Notes: a model not told the origin generated them from the sequence alone. A stretch of DNA of 64,000 bases from GCA-003244245 sp035606945 (GCA_035606945.1 DATNDR010000050.1:40201-104200); one strand, 5' to 3'. Shown: positions 24,142 through 33,307, counted from the stretch's first letter. Numbers and translations: made by a program.

Positions 24142-27100
24142 CAGTAGGTCACCTCCTGGCTGCGACGGCGGATGGTGGTGACCTCGTCGCGCTGGTTTCC
24201 GGTGGGGCCGTGGTAATTCAGCGCGAACGACTGCTGTGCGTAGCCGCCGATCAGGTGCGTTGGTTTGATCATCAGCCGGGTCAGCGCGTTATGGATGCCC
24301 CCGCGCTTGCCGGTCTGTTCGATGCGCGGCACGCCCATGGTGCGCTCCTGGGCGTGGTACATGAACACGGTGCCCTCAGGCATCCGGTGGCTGACGATCG
24401 CGCGGGCCACCACGATGCCGTTTCGGTTGACCGCTTCGATCCACTCGTTGTCCTTGACGCCGATCTTGGCGGCGTCCACATCGGACATCCAGATCGCCTG
24501 ACCGCCGCGGGACAGCGTCAGCATGTGCAGGTTGTCCTGGTAGGCAGAGTGGATGGACCACTTCGAGTGCGGGGTCAGGTACCGGACGGTGACCGCGCGA
24601 GGCCCGTTGCTGTCGATGGCCCCCACCGCCGGCTCGCCGAACAATGCCGTCATGTCCAGCGGCGGCCGGAAGATCGGCAGCTGCTCACCGAGCTCAGCCA
24701 TCCAGTCGTGGTCGAGGTAGAAATGCTGGCGGCCGGTCAGGGTGTGCCACGGCTTGAGCCGCTCGGTATTGATGGTGAACGGGGAGTAGCGCCGGCCCCC
24801 GGCCTCGCTACCCGACCACTCCGGCGACGTGATGACCGGTACCGGGCGCGACTGGGTGTCGGCGAAGGTGATTCGCTTGCCCTCGTTCTCGGCGGCGAGG
24901 TCGGCGAGAGCGGTCCCGGTTCGCCGCTCCAGGGCACGGAAACCCTCGGTGGCCAGCCGCCCGTTCGTGGTGCCGGACAGCGCCAGGATGGCCTCTGCGG
25001 CGTGGGCGTCCTTGGCCAGCGACGGCCGCCCGGCGGCGCGCCCGGAGGTGATCACGCCGTTGGCTGCTCGGAGGTAGTCCACCTCGGCATCCGGGTGGAC
25101 GGTGACGCCCTTGGTGGTCAGGCCGACGCGCTCCACGAGGGGCCCGAGCGCGGCCATCTTGTCGCCGATCGCCGGGTAGTCGCGCTCGACCACGACCAGC
25201 CTCGGCATCGTCTTGCCGGGGATGGGCTCGCATTCGCCGGCTTTCCAGTCCAGTACCCGGCCGCCGGGTTGTGCGGTGGCGTCGGCCGTGTCGTGCAACA
25301 GCGGCACCGCCACGATGTCCTGGCGCACGCCGAGGTGTTTCTCAGCCAGCCAGGAGAAGCCCCGCGCGATCCGGTGGAAAGCCTCGAAATCGGTCTTGGT
25401 CTCCCACGGCGGTGAGATCGCGGGGGAGAAGGCATGCACGTAAGGATGCATGTCGGTGCTGGACAGATCGTGCTTCTCGTACCAGGTGGCGGCGGGCAGC
25501 ACGATGTCGGAGAACAGGGTGGTGCTGGTCATCCGGAAATCCAGCGACAGCAGCAGGTCGAGCTTGCCCACCGGCGCCTCGTCGCGCCAGGTGAGCTCGG
25601 CGGGGCGCACCCCGTCGCTGCCGGCGGCCTGCAGGTTGGAGTCGGTACCCAGCAGGTGGCGCAGGAAGTACTCGTTGCCCTTCGCCGAGGAACCGAGCAG
25701 GTTGGCCCGCCACACGGTCAGGCATCGCGGGAAGTTCTCCGGCGCGTCGGGATCCTCACAGGCGAACCGTAGGTGTCCGGTAGTCAGCCCGTCGACGACG
25801 TGTTCGGCGGCGTCTTTGCCCAGCTGCGCTGCCTCGTCGGCCAGTTCCAGTGGATTGCGGTTGAACGTCGGGTAGCTGGGCATCCAGCCCAGCCGGCTGG
25901 CCAGCGCGATGTTGTCCGCCGCGGTGCGTCCCGCGAAGCGCCCCCGGGCCTTCGCGGGAGACGCCAGCGGTGAAGCGAACGTCTCGGCGGTGAACGGGTC
26001 GTAACGCCACTGGTCGGTGGCCAGGTACCAGTAGATGGTGCCCTGCATCTGCCGCGGTGGGCGCTGCCAGTCCAGGCCGAAGGCCAGCGTCGACCAGCCG
26101 GTGATCGGCCGGCATTTCTCCTGTCCGACGTAGTGTGCCCAGCCGCCGCCGTTGACCCCTTGGCACCCGGTGAGTATCACCAGGGTCAGGAACGAGCGGT
26201 AGGTCTGGTCGGAGTGGAACCAGTGGTTGGTGCCTGCGCCCATCAGAATCATCGACCGGCCGCCGGAGCGCTCGGCGTTGTCGGCGAACTCCCGGCCGAT
26301 CCGCTGCGCCTTGGCCGCCGGCACGCCGGTGATCGGCTCCTGCCAGGCCGGGGTGTAGGGCTGGTCGGCGTCGTCATAGCCGGTGGGCCAGCTGCCCGGC
26401 AGGCCCGGCCGGTGCACCCCGTACTGGGCCAGCAGCAGATCGAACACCGTGGTGACGAGCTTGCCGGCGACAGTCCGGGTCGGTACCCCGCGGCGCAACA
26501 CTCCAGGCGCAGCGGTGTCGAAGCGCGGGAGGCTGACCTCTGCGCAGTCGCCCCCGTAAAGGCTCAGCTGCGGATCCACGCCCTGCAAATCGAGATTCCA
26601 GCGGCCTTCTCCGGATCGGGTGAACCGGTGGCCCAGCGAGCCATTCGGGATCACTGGTTGCCCGGTGGCAGCGTCGACGAGCACGGTCTTGGACTCAGCA
26701 CCTTCACCGGAATCGTCCAAATCGGCCGCGGTAAGGAACTTGCCCGGTAGATATGTGTCGCCCTGCTGCTCCAGGGTGATCAGAAATGGCAGGTCGGTGA
26801 AACGTTTGAGGTAGTCGAGAAATCGCGGTGTCTGGCGGTCGACGAAAAATTCTTTGAGGATCACGTGTCCCATGGCCATGGCCAGCGCGGCGTCGGTACC
26901 CGGCCGTGCCGGTAGCCACTCATCGGCGAATTTGGTGTGATCGCCGTAGTCCGGGGAAACCACCACCACTTTTTGCCCGCGGTATCGCGCTTCGGTCATG
27001 TAATGCGCATCCGGAGTACGGGTAACCGGCACGTTGGAGCCCCACATGATCAAATAACCGGCATCGAACCAATCGGCCGATTCGGGCACGTCGGTCTGGT

Positions 27101-27857
27101 CGCCGAACACTTGCGGTGAGGCCTCCGGAAGGTCGGCGTACCAGTCGTAGAACGACAGCATCGCCCCGCCGATCAATGAGATGAATCGGGCTCCTGCGGC
27201 GTGGCTGACCATCGACATCGCTGGGATCGGCGAGAATCCGGCGACCCGGTCGGGACCGTAACATTTTATGGTGTGTACATGCGCGGCCGCGGCGATCTCG
27301 GCAGCCTCCCACCATTCGGCGCGGACGAAGCCACCCATGCCGCGCGCCGCCTTGTACCGGCGAGATTTCTCGGGATCCTCGGCCACGTCGGCCCACGCCA
27401 GTACGGGGTCCTTGAGTCGCTGCTTCGCCTCCCGGTACAGCTCCAGCAGCGTGCCCCGCACGTAGGGATAACGCACCCTGGCCGGTGAGTAGGTATACCA
27501 GGAGAACGACGCACCTCGCGGGCAGCCGCGGGGCTCGTACTCGGGCTTGTCCGGCCCGATCGACGGGTAGTCGGTCTGCTGCGCTTCCCAGGTGATAATC
27601 CCGTCTTTGACGTATATTTTCCACGAACATGAACCGGTGCAGTTCACGCCGTGTGTCGAGCGCACCACCTTGTCGTAGGCCCAGCGATCCCGGTAGAAGA
27701 CATCTGCCGATCGGCCCCCGATTTGGTGCACAGTGCGCAGATCGGCCGAGGTGTCGCCGTGCTGAAAATGTCTGCCGAGGCGCAGCAGTAAATCGTCGAA
27801 ACCGGTATCGGCGCCGACATTACGACTGCCATCACGGGTATCGGTCACGGTCGCCAC
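24141..27857 (-). CDS. narG: respiratory nitrate reductase alpha subunit
   Basis: A 1238-aa molybdopterin (bis-MGD) catalytic subunit reducing nitrate to nitrite on the cytoplasmic side. The FS0 cluster ligands are in STHGVNCTGSCSWKIYVKDG (His plus Cys), with the fourth cysteine in EPRGCPRG. SFYDWYADLPEASP contains the Asp equivalent to the Mo ligand of E. coli NarG, followed by the WGSNVPVTRTPDAHY pterin segment. No Tat signal is evident, as expected for cytoplasm-facing NarG. The start is GTG 27857. A GAAGAG is very close to it, so initiation may be weak or use another signal. It leads the four-gene operon narGHJI. Confidence 0.95.
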   Translation of the reverse strand: MATVTDTRDGSRNVGADTGFDDLLLRLGRHFQHGDTSADLRTVHQIGGRSADVFYRDRWAYDKVVRSTHGVNCTGSCSWKIYVKDGIITWEAQQTDYPSIGPDKPEYEPRGCPRGASFSWYTYSPARVRYPYVRGTLLELYREAKQRLKDPVLAWADVAEDPEKSRRYKAARGMGGFVRAEWWEAAEIAAAAHVHTIKCYGPDRVAGFSPIPAMSMVSHAAGARFISLIGGAMLSFYDWYADLPEASPQVFGDQTDVPESADWFDAGYLIMWGSNVPVTRTPDAHYMTEARYRGQKVVVVSPDYGDHTKFADEWLPARPGTDAALAMAMGHVILKEFFVDRQTPRFLDYLKRFTDLPFLITLEQQGDTYLPGKFLTAADLDDSGEGAESKTVLVDAATGQPVIPNGSLGHRFTRSGEGRWNLDLQGVDPQLSLYGGDCAEVSLPRFDTAAPGVLRRGVPTRTVAGKLVTTVFDLLLAQYGVHRPGLPGSWPTGYDDADQPYTPAWQEPITGVPAAKAQRIGREFADNAERSGGRSMILMGAGTNHWFHSDQTYRSFLTLVILTGCQGVNGGGWAHYVGQEKCRPITGWSTLAFGLDWQRPPRQMQGTIYWYLATDQWRYDPFTAETFASPLASPAKARGRFAGRTAADNIALASRLGWMPSYPTFNRNPLELADEAAQLGKDAAEHVVDGLTTGHLRFACEDPDAPENFPRCLTVWRANLLGSSAKGNEYFLRHLLGTDSNLQAAGSDGVRPAELTWRDEAPVGKLDLLLSLDFRMTSTTLFSDIVLPAATWYEKHDLSSTDMHPYVHAFSPAISPPWETKTDFEAFHRIARGFSWLAEKHLGVRQDIVAVPLLHDTADATAQPGGRVLDWKAGECEPIPGKTMPRLVVVERDYPAIGDKMAALGPLVERVGLTTKGVTVHPDAEVDYLRAANGVITSGRAAGRPSLAKDAHAAEAILALSGTTNGRLATEGFRALERRTGTALADLAAENEGKRITFADTQSRPVPVITSPEWSGSEAGGRRYSPFTINTERLKPWHTLTGRQHFYLDHDWMAELGEQLPIFRPPLDMTALFGEPAVGAIDSNGPRAVTVRYLTPHSKWSIHSAYQDNLHMLTLSRGGQAIWMSDVDAAKIGVKDNEWIEAVNRNGIVVARAIVSHRMPEGTVFMYHAQERTMGVPRIEQTGKRGGIHNALTRLMIKPTHLIGGYAQQSFALNYHGPTGNQRDEVTTIRRRSQEVTY

Positions 27858-28183
27858 CTCTTCGGGCGATAATTCACGTTGGGGGTCTGCTTACCCTAGA
27901 GGGTGGTTTCATGGCTGTTCAAGAAGGATGCGAGTACTCACATGGCCGCAGCGATGACGGTGCGAAGGGCGTAACACGGTGGTCATATCGCAGATCGGTC
28001 AGCCAAGCTGCTTGCAGGCGCGATGACGTGCCCGGATGAGCGCTCGATCGAAGCCATTCAATCCTGCGGGTGAGCTGGCTCACGCTTGTGCGGTCACGGC
28101 AGTACCGGGTGATTTACAAATCGTAACACGCCGGTTACGGGCATCTGCGAGCGTCGGCCGTTTCAGCCGGGATCTCGCTTTAT
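27858..28183. promoter_or_regulatory. narG upstream region with GTAAC-n6-GTTAC dyad
   Basis: This 326-base non-coding stretch carries a perfect dyad GTAAC-ACGCCG-GTTAC at 28123-28138 and a weaker relative GTAAC-ACGGTG-GTCAT at 27971-27986. A short dyad ACCCT-AG-AGGGT lies near the narG start around 27892-27903. The five-base half-sites with six-base spacing resemble GlnR- or CRP/FNR-type sites. No -10/-35 pair can be fixed. No gene is supported here. Confidence 0.45.
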
Positions 28184-28238
28184 GATCGCCGAAAGTGAGC
28201 GTGCGACATTGCACGCTGACCGCTCAGTTTTGGCGATC
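28184..28238. repeat. imperfect long inverted repeat at the 3' end of the alkyltransferase-like gene
   Basis: GATCGCCGAAAGTGAGCG (from 28184) pairs with CGCTCAGTTTTGGCGATC (ending 28238) with two mismatches, and an inner GCGTGC/GCACGC pair extends the stem. The right arm has a seven-base insert. It overlaps the stop codon of the minus-strand gene and could serve as its terminator. Confidence 0.7.
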
Positions 28239-28586
28239 TCGCCCTTGCTCGTTGCCCGTGGGGGGCACCCGGCGGCAGTCCTCGTGCTCGCTATCTGCCC
28301 GGGTAGCCAGGTAGCGGCGCATGGGTACCCGCCCGTTACCGGCGAGCACGCCCTCGGCGCGTAGCCGGCTCAGTTGTTCGGCGGCGAGGTGGGGGGCGGG
28401 ACTTCCGTCGGCGCGGATTACCCGGTGCCACGGGAGGTCGTGACCGTCCTCGGCCAGAATCCGTCCCACCAGTCTGGCCCGGCCGGGTTCCCCAGCGCGG
28501 GCCGCGACGTCTCCGTAGGCCAGCACGCAGCCGGCCGGGATGGCCGCCACCACCTCGCGCACCCGCTCCAGGGTCTCGAGGTCCAT
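28224..28586 (-). CDS. alkyltransferase-like DNA-binding protein (ATL, Rv3204-like)
   Basis: A 120-aa member of the O6-alkylguanine alkyltransferase DNA-binding family. The sequence VREVVAAIPAGCVLAYGDVAARAGEPGRARLVGRILAEDG contains the helix-turn-helix and the arginine finger. The active-site PCHR of true MGMT is PWHRV here, so the alkyl-accepting cysteine is replaced by tryptophan. Such ATL proteins flag O6-alkylguanine for nucleotide-excision repair. ATG 28586 was chosen; the frame opens earlier but without family sequence. The C-terminal tail after RRYLATRA is extended by about 20 polar residues. Confidence 0.88.
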   Translation of the reverse strand: MDLETLERVREVVAAIPAGCVLAYGDVAARAGEPGRARLVGRILAEDGHDLPWHRVIRADGSPAPHLAAEQLSRLRAEGVLAGNGRVPMRRYLATRADSEHEDCRRVPPTGNEQGRDRQN

Positions 28587-28679
28587 CACGCCATCCTGCC
28601 CTGCGCGGGCCGGAGGACAGGCGTCGCCGTGGTGTAACACTTCGCCACAGGGGCCGATTAGTACCGAGCCGAGCTCAAA

Positions 28680-28720
28680 CTTAGGTAAACCTAAGGATCT
28701 TGCAGCTTAGGCAAACCTAA
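28680..28720. promoter_or_regulatory. two DtxR/IdeR-like iron boxes
   Basis: TTAGGTAAACCTAA at 28681-28694 (within a 16-bp perfect dyad, 28680-28695) and TTAGGCAAACCTAA at 28707-28720. Both have TTAGG-N4-CCTAA, the half-site arrangement of DtxR/IdeR operators, 26 bp centre to centre. They stop 36 bases before the start of the exported protein gene, in promoter position. The full 19-bp double consensus is not present. Confidence 0.75.
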
Positions 28721-28756
28721 TTCAGAAGCGTTGCTCGCTCTTGGAGGCCCGTACCC

Positions 28757-29944
28757 ATGGCTGCCGTCAGACGCTCCCTAATCCTCGCTCCCTGCCTTGT
28801 CCTCACCCCTGCTCTGGTGCTCGGTACCGGCGGACTCGTCAGCGCCGCCGCCGCGCCGGGGCCTGCCGCTGGTCTTCCCTCATTTCTCCAGGTCGACATA
28901 TCCAGCGATGTCGCGCACGGGCTGATCGACCGCTCCCTTTCCCAGTCTTTCGCCTTTGCGCCACCAGGGAGGTCCATTATCAAGGAGGTCGCCAACCTGA
29001 ACACCGTTGTGCCCTTCGTCCAGAAGTGGAAAGCGGCGATTGCTCGCCGCGACGTCGCAGCCGCCGTCCAGGCCGGTGAGGACTATGAAGCCGCCTGGCA
29101 GGCCGTCGAGACCTACATCAACCACCGGTCACTGCCGCTGTACACCGCCATCGAACCCGATACCCAGTTCGTCATCGATGACGGTCTCAAGAAGCCGGCG
29201 CCTGATTGGCCAGGGCTGCTCAAGCTCGCCGACAGCCTGCGCAAACAGATCGAGGTCGCGATCGGCTTCATCTCCGCCCAACCCGCGTTGAGCCCGATCT
29301 TCGATGACCTGGTGCCACTGCGCGGGGCGCGAGCCCAACTGCTGATCAGCCGCGACGCCCTCACTGCCGGCAATGTCGCCAAGGCCAAGACATCCTACGA
29401 GAAGTTCAAGGCCGGCTACACACCCAGCGTCGAGGCGTTGATCTCGTTGCGCTCGCCTGCGGCCGCTCAAGAGACCACGGACGCCTCGAACGCCCTGGCG
29501 GCGAAGTTCGCCGAGCCCACTGCCACCGCTGCAGACCTCACTCCGCTGCTCACCACCCTGCTCAACCGCTTCGGTTTCGGCATCAATCTGGTGAACGCCG
29601 CGGCGCGGGCGGCCGATCTGCACAAGCCCACCTTCACCCAAGCCGACAAGGATGCCCTGACCAACCTGAACCAGGTGGCGCTAGACCTGAAGGCCGGCTC
29701 CGCCGCAGCTGGGAACACCTCGCCTACATCGCCGTTTGGCAAAGTCCAGCCGGCACTGGAGTCCAAAACCCGTCTGGTCAACACCGCGGCAACCCTGCGC
29801 ACCGCGCTGGTCGCCTACACCCCGGGGAACGACGCGACGCGCAAGACCGCTTTGGAGGCGGTGGCCCTGGCCCAACAGACGCTCGTCGGCCAATTCTGGA
29901 CCGATCCGGCGCTGAAGGCATTCCTGGCCTCGCTGCCCACCTGA
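28757..29944 (+). CDS. exported helical protein of unknown function, probably iron-regulated
   Basis: A 395-aa protein starting at ATG 28757 with TTGGAGG nine bases upstream. The N-terminus MAAVRRSLILAPCLVLTPAL... followed by SAAAAPG is a Sec signal peptide, with cleavage likely near residues 30-33. The mature part is Ala/Leu/Thr-rich and looks all-helical, with segments such as FVQKWKAAIARRDVAAAVQAGEDYEAAWQAVETYINH. It is loosely reminiscent of the helical EfeO/imelysin-type iron-uptake proteins, but I see no GxHxxE metal motif, cysteine or lipobox. Two iron boxes directly upstream suggest repression by iron through an IdeR-type regulator, hence a role in iron acquisition. That role is inference only. 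Confidence 0.75.
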   Translation: MAAVRRSLILAPCLVLTPALVLGTGGLVSAAAAPGPAAGLPSFLQVDISSDVAHGLIDRSLSQSFAFAPPGRSIIKEVANLNTVVPFVQKWKAAIARRDVAAAVQAGEDYEAAWQAVETYINHRSLPLYTAIEPDTQFVIDDGLKKPAPDWPGLLKLADSLRKQIEVAIGFISAQPALSPIFDDLVPLRGARAQLLISRDALTAGNVAKAKTSYEKFKAGYTPSVEALISLRSPAAAQETTDASNALAAKFAEPTATAADLTPLLTTLLNRFGFGINLVNAAARAADLHKPTFTQADKDALTNLNQVALDLKAGSAAAGNTSPTSPFGKVQPALESKTRLVNTAATLRTALVAYTPGNDATRKTALEAVALAQQTLVGQFWTDPALKAFLASLPT

Positions 29945-29977
29945 CACCCGAGGGCGCGTGGCCGGCTGACGCCTCAG

Positions 29978-30046
29978 CCATGATCGCTGTTGGGTGCGCT
30001 ACGCGACAAGAATTGTCGCCCCCCTGCACCCGGACAGCGATCATGG
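29978..30046. repeat. nested triple-stem palindrome upstream of adnA
   Basis: Outer arms CCATGATCGCTGT (29978-29990) and ACAGCGATCATGG (30034-30046), middle arms GGGTGC/GCACCC (29992-29997, 30026-30031) and inner arms GCGACAA/TTGTCGC (30003-30009, 30013-30019) are all perfect and collinear, so the 69 bases can fold into one long interrupted hairpin. It lies between the exported protein gene and adnA. It is probably a terminator or a palindromic intergenic repeat. Confidence 0.8.
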
Positions 30047-30106
30047 TGTTTGGTTACTCCCCGCGCACCAGTCCCGCGCCGCACATTGTCGGCGCGGCGT
30101 GGTTGC

Positions 30107-33100
30107 ATGCGCAGCGTGCCCGCCTTGGTTCGCTCCGTAACCGCCACGCCTCACACCGCACCCTGGGACGCCGATGCGCGTCGGGTATTGGAGCACGCCG
30201 GTGGTCCGCTTCGGGTGGTGGGCGGCCCGGGTACCGGTAAGACCACGCTCGTCGCCCACACCGTGGCCGAGCGGGTGTGTCGGGGAGCGGATCCCGAGCG
30301 GGTGCTGGTCCTCACCTCAAGCCGCCGAGCGGCTAGTGACCTGCGGGAACGCATTGTCGAACAGCTGGTGGCCGGCGGTGTCACGCCCACCGTGCGCGAA
30401 CCACTGGTGCGCACCGTGCACTCCTATGCATTCTCGGTGCTGCGGCTGCAAGCCTCTCTGCATGATGTGCCGCCGCCCCGGTTACTGTCCGGCCCCGAGC
30501 AGGACGTGGTGATCCGGGAACTGCTCGCGGGTGAGCTGCAGGCCGGCGGGCGGCGATGGCCGCCGCGGCTTCGGGCCGCGCTGGGCTTGCCTGCCTTCGC
30601 TGCTCAGCTGCGTGACCTGCTGATGCGCGCCGCAGAACGGGGTCTGGCACCTGAGGATGTCGTCGCCTTGGGCCGCCGCACCGGGCGTGATGAGTGGGTC
30701 GCGGCCGGGCGCTTGTTCCGCACCTACGAGCAGGTGATGCAGCTGCGCGGATCGGTGGGCACCGCCACCCCGCAAGCCACCGCGCCGGCCCTGGACGCTG
30801 CCGAGCTGGTGTCCGCGGCGCTGCTGGTCCTGGACACCGATGCCGACCTATTCCGCCGGGAGTCCGACCGGGTGCGCCACCTCATCGTCGACGATGCCCA
30901 GCATCTGGACCCGTTGCAGGCCAGGCTGGTGACCAGGCTCGGTGTCGGAGCACACGAGCTGCTGCTGTTCGGAGATCCGGACCAGACGATTTTCTCCTTC
31001 CGCGGAGCGGACTCCGGCCTGCTTACCACGGGCGAGTCGGCTGTGGTGCGGATGTGCACCGGCTACCGGATGGCCCCGGCGGTGCGGGCCGCAGTGTCCC
31101 GGCTGGCCAGCCGGTTGCCCGGACCGCGCACCGACCAGCCGGGACCAGCGGGAGAGCAGCCGGATGGGCAGGTCACCGTCCGAGTGTTCGGCTCCGCCGC
31201 GGCCGAGGCGTCCTGGGTGGCTGACCAGCTCCGCCGAGCTCACCTGCTGGAGGGGGTGGCCTGGTCGGACATGGCGGTGCTGGTGCGCTCCACCGCCAGG
31301 GCTCTGCCGGCATTGCGCCGGGCGCTGCTCGCAGTGGGGGTTCCGGTAGCGGTGCCCCGCGAGGAGCTGCCGGTGGCCCATGAGAGCGCGGTGGCGCCGT
31401 TGCTGGCGGTACTGCGCTGCGCGGTGCATCCTACGGTCCTCGATCAGGAGACGGCGGCGGCGCTGCTCACCTCCCCGTTGGTGGGGGCCGATCCGGTGGG
31501 GTTACGCAGGCTGCGCCGGGAGCTGCGCCGCCGGGAGCTCGCTGCTGGGGGTACCCGGACCAGCGGCGAGCTGCTGGTCGACGCGCTCCAGCGCGCTGGT
31601 CAACTCGATGGTCTCGACGACCGGACTGCGGCGCCGGTCAGCAGGCTCGCCGGCCTGCTGAGCACGGCCGCCGATGCCGCCCGCGGCGGCAAGACCGCCG
31701 AAGAGGTGTTGTGGCAGGTATGGCACCGCAGTGGGCTGGCGTCGCGCTGGGCCGCCATTGCGATGCGCGGCGGCCCCGCCGGTGCGCAGGCTGATCGCGA
31801 CCTCGATGCGGTGGTCGCGCTGTTCGATGCTGCGGCCCGTTATGCCGATCGGCTACCCGGCGCCGACCGTGGTCCATCCGGTGTGCTCGGGTTCTGCGAC
31901 TACCTCAGCGAGCAGCAGATCCCCGGTGGCTCGCTGGCCGCACGGTCGCCCCAGGGCGAGGCGGTGGCCGTGCTCACCGTGCATGCCGCCGCGGGCCGGG
32001 AGTGGTCTGTCGTCGCGGTGCCCGGCGTGCAGGAAGGCAGCTGGCCGGACTTGCGGCTACGCGGCTCCTTGCTCGGCGTGGAGCATCTGATCGACGTCAT
32101 CGCCGGCATCGACTCCAACACGGTGTCGCGCACCGCGCCGCTGCTGGCCGAAGAACGCCGGCTGCTGCTGGTGGCGGCCAGCCGTGCCCGGCACCGGTTG
32201 CTGGTCAGCGCGGTGCGCGGGGAAGACGAGCAGCCCTCCCGGTTCCTCGCTGAGCTCGAAGGCAGCGACGGGTCAGTGCTCGAAGGGCCGGTGGCCGGCC
32301 GGGACCGGGGCCTGAGCCTGCCCGAACTCGTCGCCGAGTTACGCCGGGTGTGCTGCGATCCGGATGCCGGCGACGGGCGGCGCCGCGACGCCGCGGCAGG
32401 TCTGGCGCAGCTGGCGCGAGCGGGAGTTCCCGGCGCGCACCCCGATTTCTGGTACGGGCTGGGGCCGCCGTCGAGTCAGGCCCCGCTGCGGGTGCTGGGC
32501 GAGCCGGCCAGGGTGTCGCCGTCGCTGGTGGAGTTGGTGTCGAGTTGCCCGTTGCGCTGGCTGCTCACCCGCCACGGTGGCGAGGACATCCGCGCGCTGG
32601 CCGCCGTCACCGGGTCGGTCGTGCACCGATTGGCACAGGCGGTGGCGGCGGGCGCGACCGACGAGCAGCTCGAAGCGGCGCTGGAGCACGCGTGGGCAGG
32701 CGTCGACGCGGGTGCCCCCTGGTACGCCCACGCTGAGCAGCAGCGGGTCCGCCAGATGGTGGAGACGTTCCGCCGCTGGTGGCGCGACAGCCGCGGGGAC
32801 TTCACCGAGGTCAGCTGCGAGCAAGACATCGAGGTGCACCTGCCGCCAGCCGACCTGGATGAACCTGCCGGCGCCGCCGCCGGCGACACAGCGGTCACGC
32901 TGCGCGGGCGGGTGGACCGGCTGGAAAGGGACCGTCACGGCCGGCCGGTGATCGTCGATGTGAAAACCAGCAAGGTGCCGGTCAGCAAGCAGGCCGCCGA
33001 AGAACACGCGCAGCTGGCCGTCTACCAGCTTGCGGCAGCCCACGGCGCCTTCACCGAACACGGCCTTCCCGCCGAACCCGGTGGCGCCTGCATCGTGCAG

Positions 33101-33307
33101 GTCTCCGCGCGCACTACCGCCGCCGTGCAGCGCGATCAACAGCCGCTGGACCCACCTAGGGTGGCGCACTGGCGCGGTGTCGTCCGGGAGGCGGCCCGGC
33201 GCACCGCGGGGCCGCAGTTCGTCGCCATCGATAACGGCGACTGCGCACGATGCCCGTCGAAGATCGCGTGCCCGCTGCACGACTCCGGCCGGCAGGTGAC
33301 GGAATGA
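30107..33307 (+). CDS. adnA: AdnA subunit of AdnAB helicase-nuclease
   Basis: A UvrD-like helicase fused to a RecB-like nuclease (1066 aa from ATG 30107), one half of the AdnAB motor-nuclease that resects double-strand breaks in mycobacteria. Motif I is GGPGTGKTT (39-47). Motif II is VDDAQH rather than DExx, consistent with a weakened motor in AdnA. Motif III region FGDPDQTIFSFRGA and the C-terminal helicase motifs are present. The nuclease shows GRVDRLERDRHGRPVIVDVKTSK, and a C-terminal CARCPSKIACPLH with an upstream cysteine (SSCPLRW) fits a 4Fe-4S nuclease. The upstream part of the frame overlaps the intergenic palindrome, so a start before 30107 is unlikely. It overlaps adnB by four bases. 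Confidence 0.9.
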   Translation: MRSVPALVRSVTATPHTAPWDADARRVLEHAGGPLRVVGGPGTGKTTLVAHTVAERVCRGADPERVLVLTSSRRAASDLRERIVEQLVAGGVTPTVREPLVRTVHSYAFSVLRLQASLHDVPPPRLLSGPEQDVVIRELLAGELQAGGRRWPPRLRAALGLPAFAAQLRDLLMRAAERGLAPEDVVALGRRTGRDEWVAAGRLFRTYEQVMQLRGSVGTATPQATAPALDAAELVSAALLVLDTDADLFRRESDRVRHLIVDDAQHLDPLQARLVTRLGVGAHELLLFGDPDQTIFSFRGADSGLLTTGESAVVRMCTGYRMAPAVRAAVSRLASRLPGPRTDQPGPAGEQPDGQVTVRVFGSAAAEASWVADQLRRAHLLEGVAWSDMAVLVRSTARALPALRRALLAVGVPVAVPREELPVAHESAVAPLLAVLRCAVHPTVLDQETAAALLTSPLVGADPVGLRRLRRELRRRELAAGGTRTSGELLVDALQRAGQLDGLDDRTAAPVSRLAGLLSTAADAARGGKTAEEVLWQVWHRSGLASRWAAIAMRGGPAGAQADRDLDAVVALFDAAARYADRLPGADRGPSGVLGFCDYLSEQQIPGGSLAARSPQGEAVAVLTVHAAAGREWSVVAVPGVQEGSWPDLRLRGSLLGVEHLIDVIAGIDSNTVSRTAPLLAEERRLLLVAASRARHRLLVSAVRGEDEQPSRFLAELEGSDGSVLEGPVAGRDRGLSLPELVAELRRVCCDPDAGDGRRRDAAAGLAQLARAGVPGAHPDFWYGLGPPSSQAPLRVLGEPARVSPSLVELVSSCPLRWLLTRHGGEDIRALAAVTGSVVHRLAQAVAAGATDEQLEAALEHAWAGVDAGAPWYAHAEQQRVRQMVETFRRWWRDSRGDFTEVSCEQDIEVHLPPADLDEPAGAAAGDTAVTLRGRVDRLERDRHGRPVIVDVKTSKVPVSKQAAEEHAQLAVYQLAAAHGAFTEHGLPAEPGGACIVQVSARTTAAVQRDQQPLDPPRVAHWRGVVREAARRTAGPQFVAIDNGDCARCPSKIACPLHDSGRQVTE

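Noticed and set aside
23116..25415. Long plus-strand frames (343 and 429 codons) across narH and narG
   Set aside because: They are antisense to genes with unmistakable Fe-S and molybdopterin motifs. Their translations are Arg/Gly/Val/His-rich without domains, as expected for shadow frames in high-GC DNA.
28224..28586. Active O6-methylguanine-DNA methyltransferase
   Set aside because: The catalytic cysteine of the PCHR motif is tryptophan (PWHR), which defines the non-enzymatic alkyltransferase-like group.
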